Program-made: the position numbers and the translations under genes
Shown here: one piece after another, positions 27,501 through 35,911 of the stretch
How positions within the stretch are numbered: position 1 is the stretch's first letter
Layout of the letters: each line of letters starts with the position of its first letter
Assembly: GCA_965242845.1 (NCBI GenBank)
Contig: CBDETC010000002.1
Location: 930,001-994,000 of the forward strand
Direction of reading: 5' to 3'
From: RHLJ01 sp965242845
Lineage (GTDB): Bacteria > Bacteroidota > Rhodothermia > Balneolales > Balneolaceae
DNA length: 64,000 bases
The notes under the pieces: generated by a model
Seen by the model: only the letters and a program-made list of their open reading frames with translations
Told to the model about the DNA's origin: nothing
The model's database searches: none

Positions 27501-29050
27501 CTCTCTTCAATTTCGATCTGCCCCTCAGTTGAAAACTGCGTTTCTGTAATGCTTCCACGTAAACCAAACGCTGAAAATTCCTGCCCGTTTATACGATTAA
27601 TTTTATGATCGTAATCTGGAACATCAAAAATAGGAGTGTTTCCAAAACTGAACTTTATGGGGTTTTCAGACAAATTATACCCTCTTCCCTCAATAGCACC
27701 CGTAAGATATAATTGAGTTTGGATTTCATCATTAGCTAACCAATAGCCTGCATTAAGACCCTCAATGTCAAAACCAACCTCCCAGCTTGCTGTATCTGTT
27801 GAAGCATTATAAATATTGGGGCTTATATTGAGTTGCTCATTTTGATGTGAATTGATCCCAAAGTGTGCTATCAAATCATCATTCTTGTAGGTTCCGTTAG
27901 CAATTAGACTATCAAAATAATAGTCCTCCATACGAACCTGGGTGAAGCTAAATCCCCATATCACATCTGATTGAATAAGATCAGGCAGTAGCTCTCCTGA
28001 AAAACTCGCTCTAAAATCTCCCATCTTCACCTTAATGGAATCCTTAGTTAGCATAGCTATGTCAATTCCATCACCTGCTATTCCAAAGTTGGTGATTGCA
28101 AATTCATCGGAAGTATCCAGGTTCGTCATCAATTCGAAATTAGGAACGTATTGATGATCAAGCCGCAACACTATCTCCAGGTTATCTAATGCTCCGGAAA
28201 CTTCGACACTCATAGATAAATCTTCATCAATTAGCTCAGTATCAAGTATGTTCCCCACATCAGCTAAGGACAAGGGACTGCTTAACGCACTTCCTGTCAT
28301 GGTACAATCTTTGGTATCAATTCCTGCTTTCGCACTTAGAACCGATTTACTGGTTTCTAGCATCAGGCTTTCCAGGGAGATTCGCTCTTCTTCGGCCGAC
28401 GCGGAGGCTTTCACTCGAATAGGTTCTGGAAGCCTGCCTTCTTCTACATAGAAATCCAGAGAAGATAACGTAGCACTGAAAGTATCTGTGCTCTTATAAG
28501 AAGCATTGAGGTTTAGATCCCTGATGGACAATAGAGTATCAGGTAAATAAGTGGCTGAACTTATTTGAACATTAAAAGCGGATAGTTCTATATCGTGAAT
28601 TTCGAATTTAACACCTGAACCTTCTGTTCCTTCTTCCTCTTGCTCCTCATTTACCAGTTTTTGAACATTGAACAAAGAATCCGCTTGTTCATCCAGGTTT
28701 AAAAAAGAGCCTTCGCTTTTAATCGCATTAATCTCATAGGTATCTCCCAAAAAGCTCCAAACATTATAACTCGCATAAATCTTATCTGAGCTAAAAATAG
28801 TATCAGTGTCCATTACGACAATGCCAGAAAGTTCAATCTCTTTCCATAAGTCACCATCAATACCTTCAATGATAAGAGAAGCTTGTAGTTGATCTTTGGC
28901 TATTGATTGAATCTTATTCTCAACAAATTGATGAGCCAAATTGGTGGTAAGCAAAAAACGACCAATAAGAATCCCTACGAAAAGCACACCGATTACAATC
29001 GATATAACTTTCAAAGATTTTCGGGCACTATGTTTTTTTTCAACACTCAA
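24563..29050 (-). CDS. tamB: Translocation and assembly module TamB-like (DUF490)
   Basis: 1495 residues. One N-terminal membrane anchor (VISIVIGVLFVGILIGRFLL) is followed by more than 1300 residues of repetitive beta-strand sequence, then the C-terminal TamB/DUF490 domain (GKIFTMEESSFIFSGPVDDPELFVRGKY, LGVDVVQIDN, TGWYLNERTFFAIINEISG). TamB-type proteins span the periplasm as a hydrophobic groove, helping phospholipid transport and barrel assembly. It overlaps the upstream BamA/TamA-like gene by 4 bp, which fits a Tam-like pair. Confidence 0.9.
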   Translation of the reverse strand: MSVEKKHSARKSLKVISIVIGVLFVGILIGRFLLTTNLAHQFVENKIQSIAKDQLQASLIIEGIDGDLWKEIELSGIVVMDTDTIFSSDKIYASYNVWSFLGDTYEINAIKSEGSFLNLDEQADSLFNVQKLVNEEQEEEGTEGSGVKFEIHDIELSAFNVQISSATYLPDTLLSIRDLNLNASYKSTDTFSATLSSLDFYVEEGRLPEPIRVKASASAEEERISLESLMLETSKSVLSAKAGIDTKDCTMTGSALSSPLSLADVGNILDTELIDEDLSMSVEVSGALDNLEIVLRLDHQYVPNFELMTNLDTSDEFAITNFGIAGDGIDIAMLTKDSIKVKMGDFRASFSGELLPDLIQSDVIWGFSFTQVRMEDYYFDSLIANGTYKNDDLIAHFGINSHQNEQLNISPNIYNASTDTASWEVGFDIEGLNAGYWLANDEIQTQLYLTGAIEGRGYNLSENPIKFSFGNTPIFDVPDYDHKINRINGQEFSAFGLRGSITETQFSTEGQIEIEESGIDLNVTLLDFLTDQPTYTYSISSEGFDASSFEELSELPTHINIDINGEGEGLDFEECSISAEMHITSSIVNGAALEEVMASLHFSKGVLDISEGRLRSDIADGFFTGRKNVTDETDPENWLNADLLVKNIQPLAPLVGADRLSAEGVFRGRVTQDTTGVLAGTMNLDLEDIRFDSVFTSSQIVGDVVVQMKDFEHFDLNLDIQQPLIKGITFQDINLISEGIASEDTLDADFSLEIVGSDRGRLVQEGVIIADVSEELIKTRFDKFDFITNDSELSITRPFNVQVLEESISTDTLDLISTGGAFLALAIPYADSLEQYGWVQGQNFDVGLLLEVIFGERFIDGVLSGDFVVNKSSEETTGNGALSLERLKYGELEADLLTLQFEILRERLEATGVINWDGEDRVVGNLDVPFVLGRPEEMDDDFFAQPVEGSLSVKPSELARFKTFLTEFGITDTDGILSFDGTMSGTAGDPDFQGEFELDDPTLSGITVDSAIASFNYDIQQGGLRLEASVMTGNQRAADIDVVYPLEYDFRSFEVVLPDEEDDILIYAKTDAFNLAVLNDFLDEEYMRGLTGSLDAEIILQGNKDNLVPTGYLRLTDSEVTVPNAGITLTDIRSNLEFTQEGLAVNEFHMKSGSGSLNAEGAILLEGIYPETLDLNIWANQFRLANTNDYNMVIDLRSGLKGKAVTPEASGEITVRSGFYRLQDFGENSVEEVLLEGEEASSFSPYDSLSIDMEIEIQRDFYVRNANYPDMEIELTGNLDVQKPTNEELSLFGSLEGREGYMRPLGKIFTMEESSFIFSGPVDDPELFVRGKYIPPTRQKGESIELFYIIEGTQKEPQFRFESNPEMEEQEVICYTLFANPCVESWQQILAVNSNTSTRNILTDVLLDEVEALATRELGVDVVQIDNTSTTGSTSIKTGWYLNERTFFAIINEISGSTPRTLFQLEYILSRYVDLIVTQSADTRNGIDLRYQFDY

Positions 29051-31011
29051 AAAGCCTGTCCTATACTAAAATGAAGGGCCCATCTGTCTGTCCATTTTCC
29101 TTGATCAATACCCCCATCAAAACGATTTAAATCCGCTCGACTAGGATTGATCTTATATCCCACATCTACCCTGATCGGTCCAATAGGAGATTGATACCTG
29201 AGCCCTCCTCCAACTCCGAATTGAAGAGAAGAAAGATCGATGTTTCCTAAACCTGTCCATACCTGACCACCATCTAGAAATGCCGCTACTCCAAAGCCTT
29301 TCAATACAGTATTTAGGTCCTGGCGTAATTCCACATTAAAATTAAACATAGCCTTACCACCTTCTGGTACATACGAAAGACTGGTGACTGGACTTGCAGC
29401 TGAGGTATCAGTAGTAGAAATCACCCTTTTTGGTCCAAGTTGCTGTGTTCCCCATCCCCTTACCGAGTTGGTTCCTCCCGCATAAAACCTAACATCACTT
29501 GGCAAAGAGTCTTGCCTGGAATAATAAATCGCACCACCTCTTGCCCGGGCAGCAAGCACCAGCGTCGGGTTTAGCTCAGTATATTTTCTTACGTCTATGG
29601 AAGCCTTTTGAAAACTAAAAGTGGATTCGCCGAATAAACCTGATAACTCCAAGAAAGGTTGTACTACCACACCTTCTCGATCTCTTCTGACATGATTCGT
29701 GTAGAATAAGCTTCCCGTTATAGATGAAACATTATAGGAAAGAAGACTGTCGGTTTGCACTTCAAGAGTAGTGAATTCACTCGAGCTCCTAACGTTTGAC
29801 TCGTCGTTGATCGCATACTCATAGGAAAAGGTACCTGTTAGGTTCTTACTGTATTCGTATCCAAAAGTGTTTACAATCCCTGCGGTTAAGATGTCATAAC
29901 TACGCTCATCTCTGAACTGATAAAAGGGGCTTACAATCACACTGCTTTTTGTATTATAGATATAGGGGAATACATACTCCGCACTCAGCCTTCTATTGTA
30001 ATGGGAATATCTCCCAGAAACCGTAAATTTTTCCCCCTTGCCTCGCATATTTCTATAGGTCCAACTAGCCTGGGTACGGAAGAGCTTATAGAAATTATCA
30101 AAAGCCAAGCGCTCATCCAGGCGGTCAAAATCTCCAGCGCCAAACCTAAATTGCAGTGACCGCAATGGAAGCTCTTTTACTCTTAGTAACAAATTAATCG
30201 TCGTATCCATGGGCTGCTCAGGTATGGAAACTAAGGCTAGCCGGAAGAGATGGTGTTTAAACACTTCTCTTTGAGCATCCCTCATACTGCTTTCGCTAAA
30301 GTAACTTCCTGACTCCAAGCCACTCTCACGGATAATATATTTTTCTGCGAGTGTAGTTTCTCCTTCCACATGAATGGTGTCAATTCTGGCTCTGGGCCCG
30401 GTTTGAGCTGCAACAATCACGTCTGTTGCTTTTGCTGTTGTATCAATATAAGCCTGAACTCTTGCCTCTGAGTATGGATACCCCAACTCGCGTAAACGTT
30501 GTTCCATACTGGCAATTACGGCAGGTTCTCTAATCGGTTCATAGATTCTTCCCTTGCGGTATGGAAGCCTTCTAACCGCACTGGCAAAACGTCCATCTTC
30601 GGAAATAAGCACACTGTCCTTTTCACTCGCTGATAGCTGTATTTCTACCGAATCGATCCGGATTGGTAAATTCTCAACTACATTAAAAATGAGATGCTTT
30701 TTCCAGCTCCTGTTGAGCGTTTCGATTTGATAGGTCACCTCAACATCATTAAAGCCCCTTCTTTGGTAGAATCTTTGAATGCGAATAGCATCTCGCCGGA
30801 CTTCTGTTTCGGAGAGCTCAAAACCTCTTTGGCGAAAAAAAGTGAGCTTCTTCCATGCAGATGGTTGCTTGTTAGCGATATAGCGTTTTAGAACAATGTC
30901 CTCGAATCTTTTATTTCCATCTATGCTGACTCTCCAAACTCGGTCAGGTTTTTCTTCAGATTCCTGAGCTAAAAGATAGGCTTCCGCTCCAGGGAATGAC
31001 CAAATAATCAA
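29047..31011 (-). CDS. BamA/TamA-family outer-membrane protein
   Basis: About 654 residues from TTG 31011. POTRA-like repeats cover the N-terminal ~280 residues (VSIDGNKRFEDIVLKRYI, RIQRFYQRRGFNDVEV, IDTIHVEGETTLAEKYIIRESGL), and the rest is an Omp85 barrel (GGTNSVRGWGTQQLGPK, FGVAAFLDGGQVW, YQSPIGPIRVDVGYKI) ending in Phe. Its partner tamB follows with a 4-bp overlap. The TTG start truncates the signal peptide: codons back to about 31044 encode IYKAIHIIFLGL, which would complete it, but no ATG, GTG or TTG lies there. The true start may be a rare codon such as ATT 31044. Confidence 0.88.
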   Translation of the reverse strand: MIIWSFPGAEAYLLAQESEEKPDRVWRVSIDGNKRFEDIVLKRYIANKQPSAWKKLTFFRQRGFELSETEVRRDAIRIQRFYQRRGFNDVEVTYQIETLNRSWKKHLIFNVVENLPIRIDSVEIQLSASEKDSVLISEDGRFASAVRRLPYRKGRIYEPIREPAVIASMEQRLRELGYPYSEARVQAYIDTTAKATDVIVAAQTGPRARIDTIHVEGETTLAEKYIIRESGLESGSYFSESSMRDAQREVFKHHLFRLALVSIPEQPMDTTINLLLRVKELPLRSLQFRFGAGDFDRLDERLAFDNFYKLFRTQASWTYRNMRGKGEKFTVSGRYSHYNRRLSAEYVFPYIYNTKSSVIVSPFYQFRDERSYDILTAGIVNTFGYEYSKNLTGTFSYEYAINDESNVRSSSEFTTLEVQTDSLLSYNVSSITGSLFYTNHVRRDREGVVVQPFLELSGLFGESTFSFQKASIDVRKYTELNPTLVLAARARGGAIYYSRQDSLPSDVRFYAGGTNSVRGWGTQQLGPKRVISTTDTSAASPVTSLSYVPEGGKAMFNFNVELRQDLNTVLKGFGVAAFLDGGQVWTGLGNIDLSSLQFGVGGGLRYQSPIGPIRVDVGYKINPSRADLNRFDGGIDQGKWTDRWALHFSIGQAF

Positions 31012-31157
31012 TCCCAGAAAAATGATATGTATCGCCTTGTAAATGATAGAACTTCCGATTTTTTGATGGACAAAGTATAACCCGAAGTTTTATTATTTAA
31101 AATTGATGAAAAAGTTTATGGCTATTCATTACTATTTGTATTATTTCGACGGGGCAC

Positions 31158-32417
31158 ATGAATATGAATAAATTACTACTACTAACTATTGTTCCGATTA
31201 TTGCTCTTTCCTGCAAGTCATCGGAGAATTTTACCGGCTTTTCTTACGACCCTCCAGGGGTTACCAACACAACGGGAGTTACAATTAAGCCCCAGGCTAA
31301 ACGAGTGATTGGAGTAGGATCACCCAAGGTGTGGATTAGCAATGAGTTTGAAGGAGCCCGGGCTAATGACTTTTCTCAGATTGATGAAAATACATATCAG
31401 GTAACTATATACCCTGAAAATGCTCCTATTAATAATAGTCCATGGTTTGCTTTTTCGATATGGAGCGATTCCTCCATGGCTATCAATCTCAAGCTGTTTT
31501 ATAAATCCGGAAGGCATCGATATCTGCCTAAGGTTTCGGGAGAAATTCAAGGAGTTCAATTCTCACATATTATTGAGCAGGCAACATTCGACACCACCGA
31601 TGGAAGCGTAACATTTGGGCTGCATGTAAATGAAATCCCGAGAACCCTTTCGGCTCATTTCATGGATGGTATTCTTTTCTCTGACCTGAAAAATTATCAT
31701 CGGAGTTTTCCGGATTTTGTAGATATAGATACCGTTGGTTTTTCCAATCTCAATTATCCTATTCTAGAATATACTTCGGAGGCCCAAAAACCGGGGTCAA
31801 CTAAAACCCCGGTTTTATTACTACTAAGCCGACAACACCCACCTGAAGTTTCCAGTTATAGAACATTCTGGTGGTTTTGGAAGGAAGTGATTTCTGATTC
31901 TCAATTGGCGCAACGTTTTAGGGATGAGTTTACAATAAAAGCCTTGCCTATGGTAAACCCTGACGGAGTAGTTAATGGACACTGGCGGCATAATTTTATG
32001 GGCGTTGACTTGAATCGAGATTGGAAGAATTTCAATCAGCCAGAAACAAGAGCTGTTCGTGATGCTCTATTACCGCTAAAAGATAACCCAGATTACCAGG
32101 TATTTTATGGGATAGATTTCCACTCAACTAATGAAAACATACTCTATCCAATTCTGGAAGAAGTTATAACCACCCCGGATAATATCACTCAGCGCTGGGC
32201 TTCGATTATACAGGAAGAACAACCGAATCTATATTTCAGAACCGAGGAGTTTGATACCAGCTCTCCTATTTCTAAGAACTGGATCTATCATACTTTCGGA
32301 AGTGATGCGGTTACCTTCGAAGTCGATGATGAATTAGATGATGCGCAAATTCAACAATTAGGTCAGAAAGCAGCACGATCATTAATGACCTTGCTTTTAG
32401 AAGAGCTGGAAAAATAA
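31158..32417 (+). CDS. M14-family zinc carboxypeptidase lipoprotein
   Basis: 419 residues with a lipoprotein signal (IALSCKSSE). An N-terminal beta region (about 30-190) precedes an M14 catalytic domain: zinc motif QHPPE (His, Glu), MVNPDGVVNGHWRHNFMGVDLNRDW (substrate-binding Asn-Arg), third zinc ligand in DFHST and a catalytic Glu in VTFEVDDE. M14 enzymes remove C-terminal residues from peptides, some from peptidoglycan peptides or tubulin-like tails. Lipidation places it at the envelope. It is divergent from the BamA-like gene. Confidence 0.87.
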   Translation: MNMNKLLLLTIVPIIALSCKSSENFTGFSYDPPGVTNTTGVTIKPQAKRVIGVGSPKVWISNEFEGARANDFSQIDENTYQVTIYPENAPINNSPWFAFSIWSDSSMAINLKLFYKSGRHRYLPKVSGEIQGVQFSHIIEQATFDTTDGSVTFGLHVNEIPRTLSAHFMDGILFSDLKNYHRSFPDFVDIDTVGFSNLNYPILEYTSEAQKPGSTKTPVLLLLSRQHPPEVSSYRTFWWFWKEVISDSQLAQRFRDEFTIKALPMVNPDGVVNGHWRHNFMGVDLNRDWKNFNQPETRAVRDALLPLKDNPDYQVFYGIDFHSTNENILYPILEEVITTPDNITQRWASIIQEEQPNLYFRTEEFDTSSPISKNWIYHTFGSDAVTFEVDDELDDAQIQQLGQKAARSLMTLLLEELEK

Positions 32418-32505
32418 CCTGAAATCTTTAACTGCGAACGCATTAAAAACTGTAAATCCTTCTCTTTTTATAAAGATGCAGGAAGAATTTATTTATCAGG
32501 TGATG

Positions 32506-32513
32506 TACTTTTG
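32506..32513 (+). promoter_or_regulatory. Candidate -7 box giving a near-leaderless transcript
   Basis: TACTTTTG matches TAnnTTTG and ends 4 nt before the GTG at 32518. If it is the active box, transcription would start at or next to the start codon. No clear -33 TTTG was found, so the call is tentative. Confidence 0.35.
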
Positions 32514-32517
32514 AACC

Positions 32518-32901
32518 GTGAAGAGAGCAGGATCCATATTACTTCTTTCCCTGTATATGTTTTCAATGGTACATACTCTAGTACCTGTGATAAGTTTTTA
32601 TGTAAATCATGAGTACATCAAAACACATTTGTGCCGATCTCTTACACAACCAGAGTTTAGCGATTGCGATGGCTTCTGCTTCTTAAAAAAGCAGATTGAA
32701 GAACATCACCATCATCATGATATGGATGATCATGGTACCGCAATTTATGTTCCTAAAGTACCATTCGTTTACCTTCCGGAGATAAACCCGGTCTACTCAA
32801 AAAGCATGGTAGCTTCGGAAAAAGATCTTAAATCACATCATGACGATCGCTTACCGGATCAAATCTACCTCGATGTAATCTCTCCTCCTCCCCAGGGTTA
32901 A
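32518..32901 (+). CDS. Small Cys/His-rich exported protein of the copper cluster
   Basis: 127 residues beginning GTG. A signal or anchor helix (SILLLSLYMFSMVHTLVPVI) precedes THLCRSLTQPEFSDCDGFC, three cysteines spaced as in small proteins that accompany metal-uptake or copper genes in Bacteroidota, then a HHHHHDMDDH cluster. Both patches could bind copper. No enzyme motif. First gene of the same-strand copper group with the Met-rich barrel, SCO and PCu(A)C genes; a 160-bp gap with a strong hairpin separates it from the next gene. Confidence 0.6.
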   Translation: MKRAGSILLLSLYMFSMVHTLVPVISFYVNHEYIKTHLCRSLTQPEFSDCDGFCFLKKQIEEHHHHHDMDDHGTAIYVPKVPFVYLPEINPVYSKSMVASEKDLKSHHDDRLPDQIYLDVISPPPQG

Positions 32902-32922
32902 CTGTGTCTCAGATTTATTACT

Positions 32923-32983
32923 AAGTCATTCTAGTACCTGTGGGTATACAATCCGCATGTACATAAATAGCTATAGATGACTT
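32923..32983 (+). promoter_or_regulatory. Structured leader or operator before the Met-rich barrel gene
   Basis: Nested inverted repeats: AAGTCAT (32923-32929) with ATGACTT (32977-32983), and inside it GTAC (32934-32937) with GTAC (32959-32962) extended by TGTGG/CCGCA around the 9-nt loop 32944-32952. The structure lies 79 bp before the next ATG. It could be an RNA leader element or a metal-sensor operator; no family was recognised. Confidence 0.4.
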
Positions 32984-33061
32984 CCGAAGAGCTATTCTGG
33001 TTAGCCAGGAGTACCTCTTCATTTACTCAATCCAAAGAAATTTTAATTCAAAGTTAACCCA

Positions 33062-34087
33062 ATGAAAAAATTAACTCTATTGGTGGTATTCGTACTTTCA
33101 TTTACCACCCTTGTAAGTGCTCAGTGGAGCTCAGGAAGACCCGATGGTCATGCACCCATTAATGTGATGGGAGATCACACTCACAAAAAAGGTGAGATTA
33201 TGTTTTCGTACCGATTCATGTGGATGAATATGGATGGAAATGGCGATGGAACTGACGAAGTTTCGAATTCAAGTCTGCTTCGCCCAAATGGTGGAGCTTA
33301 TATGGTAGCTCCGGTTACTATGCCTATGCAAATGCACATGCTTGGTGCCATGTATGCGGTTTCTAATGACCTGACTTTAATGATGATGATTCCATACCAA
33401 AGTATGGAAATGGATCACATTACTGCTATGGGTGGAGAATTCACCACAGAATCTTCAGGTTTAGGAGATATTAAGCTATCAGGGATGTACAACATCTATG
33501 CAGGTGCAAGATCAAAATCACATGTGCAGTTAGGTGTTAGTATTCCAACAGGGTCTATCGATAATAAAGATGTAAACCCAATGAGCGCAGGTGAAGACGT
33601 AACGCTACCATATCCAATGCAAATTGGCTCAGGCACCTTTGACCTACTTCCTGCTGTTACATTCCTGGCTCAAACCGATCAGCTTTCTTTTGGTTCTCAA
33701 CTAAAAGGGGTGATAAGACTCGGTGAAAATGATCAGGATTACACTTTTGGTAACAGACTGGGTTTTGTGAACTGGGTAGGATATAAACTATCCGATGTAT
33801 TTAGTCCACAGTTGAGCCTTAATCTATCTACCTGGGGGGATATCAGCGGACAAAGTCCTGACCTGACTATGGCTAATACAAATGCCGTAGTACATACTGT
33901 TGACCCAGACCTTAAGGCCGGAACCCGTTTAGACCTGGGTATTGGCTTAAACATCCAGGGGCCTGGTGATTTACATGATCTTAGGTTTGGAGCTATGTAT
34001 GAAATCCCTGTTTACCAAAATTTAGATGGACCACAGATGTGGAATGCAGGAATTCTTACCTTAGGACTGCAATACGCCTTAGATTAA
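33062..34087 (+). CDS. Met/His-rich outer-membrane barrel, likely copper-associated
   Basis: 341 residues: signal peptide (LVSAQ), then a barrel pattern of alternating strands ending LGLQYALD. The sequence is strikingly rich in Met and His (INVMGDHTHKKGEIMFSYRFM, MPMQMHMLGAMYAV, LMMMIPYQSMEMDH), residues that bind Cu(I). It resembles the transporter/phenol-degradation MetA-like group of outer-membrane proteins. The setting between a Cys/His-rich small protein and SCO/PCu(A)C genes supports a copper role, but transport itself is inferred. Confidence 0.65.
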   Translation: MKKLTLLVVFVLSFTTLVSAQWSSGRPDGHAPINVMGDHTHKKGEIMFSYRFMWMNMDGNGDGTDEVSNSSLLRPNGGAYMVAPVTMPMQMHMLGAMYAVSNDLTLMMMIPYQSMEMDHITAMGGEFTTESSGLGDIKLSGMYNIYAGARSKSHVQLGVSIPTGSIDNKDVNPMSAGEDVTLPYPMQIGSGTFDLLPAVTFLAQTDQLSFGSQLKGVIRLGENDQDYTFGNRLGFVNWVGYKLSDVFSPQLSLNLSTWGDISGQSPDLTMANTNAVVHTVDPDLKAGTRLDLGIGLNIQGPGDLHDLRFGAMYEIPVYQNLDGPQMWNAGILTLGLQYALD

Positions 34088-34178
34088 AATTAAAGCAGTC
34101 ATCCTGAGCATACCTGCGAAGGATCTTACCGAATAACCGGTCAGATTCTTCGCTTTCGCTCAGAAAGACTTTTTCACT
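34088..34178. repeat. Decayed copy of a dispersed hairpin repeat
   Basis: At about 34097-34170, GTCATCCTGAGC...GCGAAGGATCT is followed by AGATTCTTCG...GCTCAGAAAGAC in inverse orientation. The same family appears more completely at 62653-62760. This copy has diverged arms. Confidence 0.5.
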
Positions 34179-34757
34179 ATGAAACCACTAATCTATTCTA
34201 CAATTATTTTGATCCTGGTTGCAGCATGCAACTCTGGGCCTGATGTAATTGATGATTTAGGAGATAAATCATTCCAGCTACTAAACCAGGACAGTGTATT
34301 GGTTACTTTCCCTGATGACTATCAGGGTCGTTTCGTGGTAATGGGATTTGTATATACCAATTGCCCGGATATATGCCCTTTGATTACTCAGAACCTTATC
34401 AAAATCCAGAAGGATTTAGGTTATCCTGATGATGTGCAATTTTTAGGAGTCACTTTCGACCCGGAAAGAGATACACCCTCAGTTTTATCCAAGTACAAAG
34501 AAGTGTTCAAGCTGGATAAAAATTTCGACTTCCTCACTGGAAGCCCGGAAATAATCTCAGAACTAATGGATAGTGTTCGGGTTCGTACTCAGGTTTCAAT
34601 GTCAACCACTACGGAAGACGGCCGTGAACTCTACTTCTTAAACCACTCGGATAAAATCATGGTACTCGATAAGAAATCGAGACTTATCATTGAGTATGGA
34701 GGAAGTATGCCAGCTGTTCCAAATTTAATTGTGGAGGATTTCAAAGCACTTCGATGA
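34179..34757 (+). CDS. SCO1/SenC/PrrC-family copper chaperone
   Basis: 192 residues, lipoprotein signal (LVAACNS), thioredoxin-like fold with the SCO copper motif TNCPDICPL (C62 and C66) and a downstream His in YFLNHSDKIMV that completes the site. SCO proteins deliver copper to, or reduce, the CuA site of cytochrome c oxidase, and act outside the cytoplasmic membrane. It overlaps the PCu(A)C gene by 4 bp; the two families commonly work together in CuA maturation. Confidence 0.92.
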   Translation: MKPLIYSTIILILVAACNSGPDVIDDLGDKSFQLLNQDSVLVTFPDDYQGRFVVMGFVYTNCPDICPLITQNLIKIQKDLGYPDDVQFLGVTFDPERDTPSVLSKYKEVFKLDKNFDFLTGSPEIISELMDSVRVRTQVSMSTTTEDGRELYFLNHSDKIMVLDKKSRLIIEYGGSMPAVPNLIVEDFKALR

Positions 34758-35203
34758 AACACTTATTGATTTCTTTTGCTCTTCTCTTTCTCATTTTCTG
34801 CACCGAAAAGACGCCCGAACCTCAAACCAAGACAGGTGTTATTACAGTTGAACAAGGATGGGCACGACCAACGGCGCAAGGACTAATGAGTGCCGCTTAT
34901 TTCGACCTGGTAAATGCAACCAGTTCAAATGACACTCTGATTTCTGCTCAAAGTCCTGCTTCTGATAATGTGCAAATTCATGAGACGTATGAAACAGAAG
35001 ACGGACTAATGGGAATGAGAGAACAGCCCAGTGTGAATCTCGCCAGGGAATCCACTACCTCTTTTAAACAAGGTGGATTACATATTATGATCATCCAACC
35101 AAAAGTAGATTTGGTAGAAGGAGACAGTCTGTCTTTAACACTAACCTTTTCTTCCGGCTTAGAACTGGAAACCAAGGTTCCGATTCGGAACCAGTCTAAC
35201 TAA
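34754..35203 (+). CDS. PCu(A)C periplasmic copper chaperone
   Basis: 149 residues with a signal peptide carrying a Cys (LIFCTEK, probable lipoprotein). The copper-binding pattern of His, Met and a final H-x-M is visible: VQIHETYE, LMGMREQPSV and GGLHIMIIQP. The family hands Cu(I) to the CuA centre of cytochrome oxidase together with SCO. Last gene of the rightward copper group; a bidirectional-looking terminator follows. Confidence 0.9.
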   Translation: MKHLLISFALLFLIFCTEKTPEPQTKTGVITVEQGWARPTAQGLMSAAYFDLVNATSSNDTLISAQSPASDNVQIHETYETEDGLMGMREQPSVNLARESTTSFKQGGLHIMIIQPKVDLVEGDSLSLTLTFSSGLELETKVPIRNQSN

Positions 35204-35204
35204 T

Positions 35205-35242
35205 AAAAAAGCCCTCAAGATTATACCTGGAGGGCTTTTTTA
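35205..35242. terminator. Bidirectional intrinsic terminator
   Basis: GCCCTC (35211-35216) pairs with GAGGGC (35230-35235), flanked by an A run on the left and a T run on the right, so it can stop transcription from both the PCu(A)C gene and the facing DUF411 gene. Confidence 0.88.
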
Positions 35243-35259
35243 TTTTAAAATCTATTCTA

Positions 35260-35742
35260 CTAGTGAGAGGCGTAAACGGTAGTTGTCCCGTCTTTAGCAA
35301 TCAAAAGTACGTCGTAATTATCTGGTTCACGGCCTGGTACTTCCATACCCGGAGATCCAATAGGCATAGCTGGAACTGTTAACCCAATTGCATCGGGGCG
35401 CTCTTTCAACAAGCGTTGAACATCTTCTACAGGTACATGACCTTCTACAATATAGCCATCCACAAAAGCAGTATGACAAGAAGCCAGCTCTGTGGTAATT
35501 CCATTTTCTTCTTTAATCTCATAAAGATTAGGAACTGGCTTTTCGATTACGGCAAATTCCTCCTTGTTCATATGGTCTGCCCATTTAGTACAACACATGC
35601 AGCCTTCATTTTTGTACATCACTACTTCAAGCTTTTCAGGTTCTATACTAACCTCAGTAGCTTCATTTTTTGGCATAAAAAGTACCACTGCGAATACAAT
35701 AGTGAACAATGTGCCTACGAGTAAAATCTTTGAATTTGACAT
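35260..35742 (-). CDS. DUF411 metal-binding protein
   Basis: 160 residues. One N-terminal membrane anchor or signal helix, then the DUF411 pattern: MYKNEGCMCCTKW (C48, C50, C51), ELASCHTAFVDGYIVEGHVPVEDVQRLL, GLTVPAMPIGSPGME. DUF411 proteins are found in copper/metal resistance loci and are thought to bind metal through these Cys, His and Met residues outside the cytoplasm. It faces the copper group across a shared terminator. Confidence 0.88.
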   Translation of the reverse strand: MSNSKILLVGTLFTIVFAVVLFMPKNEATEVSIEPEKLEVVMYKNEGCMCCTKWADHMNKEEFAVIEKPVPNLYEIKEENGITTELASCHTAFVDGYIVEGHVPVEDVQRLLKERPDAIGLTVPAMPIGSPGMEVPGREPDNYDVLLIAKDGTTTVYASH

Positions 35743-35911
35743 GGGATTTGGATTCTCTTTGGTTTAAGACTTGGAAGATAACAATCAAAACTCATCAAAC
35801 CTTCCAAATTTTTGACCTTAGTTTATTGTTGATTTAGAAGACTCATTTATTTGTAGTATATACTTCCGAAACTTTGTAACCATTTGGATTCGAAAATCAA
35901 TCATATAAATC

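Noticed and set aside
32700..32740. HHHHHDMDDH as a cloning tag
   Set aside because: It lies in the middle of a natural signal-peptide-bearing gene within a metal cluster, with no vector sequence nearby.
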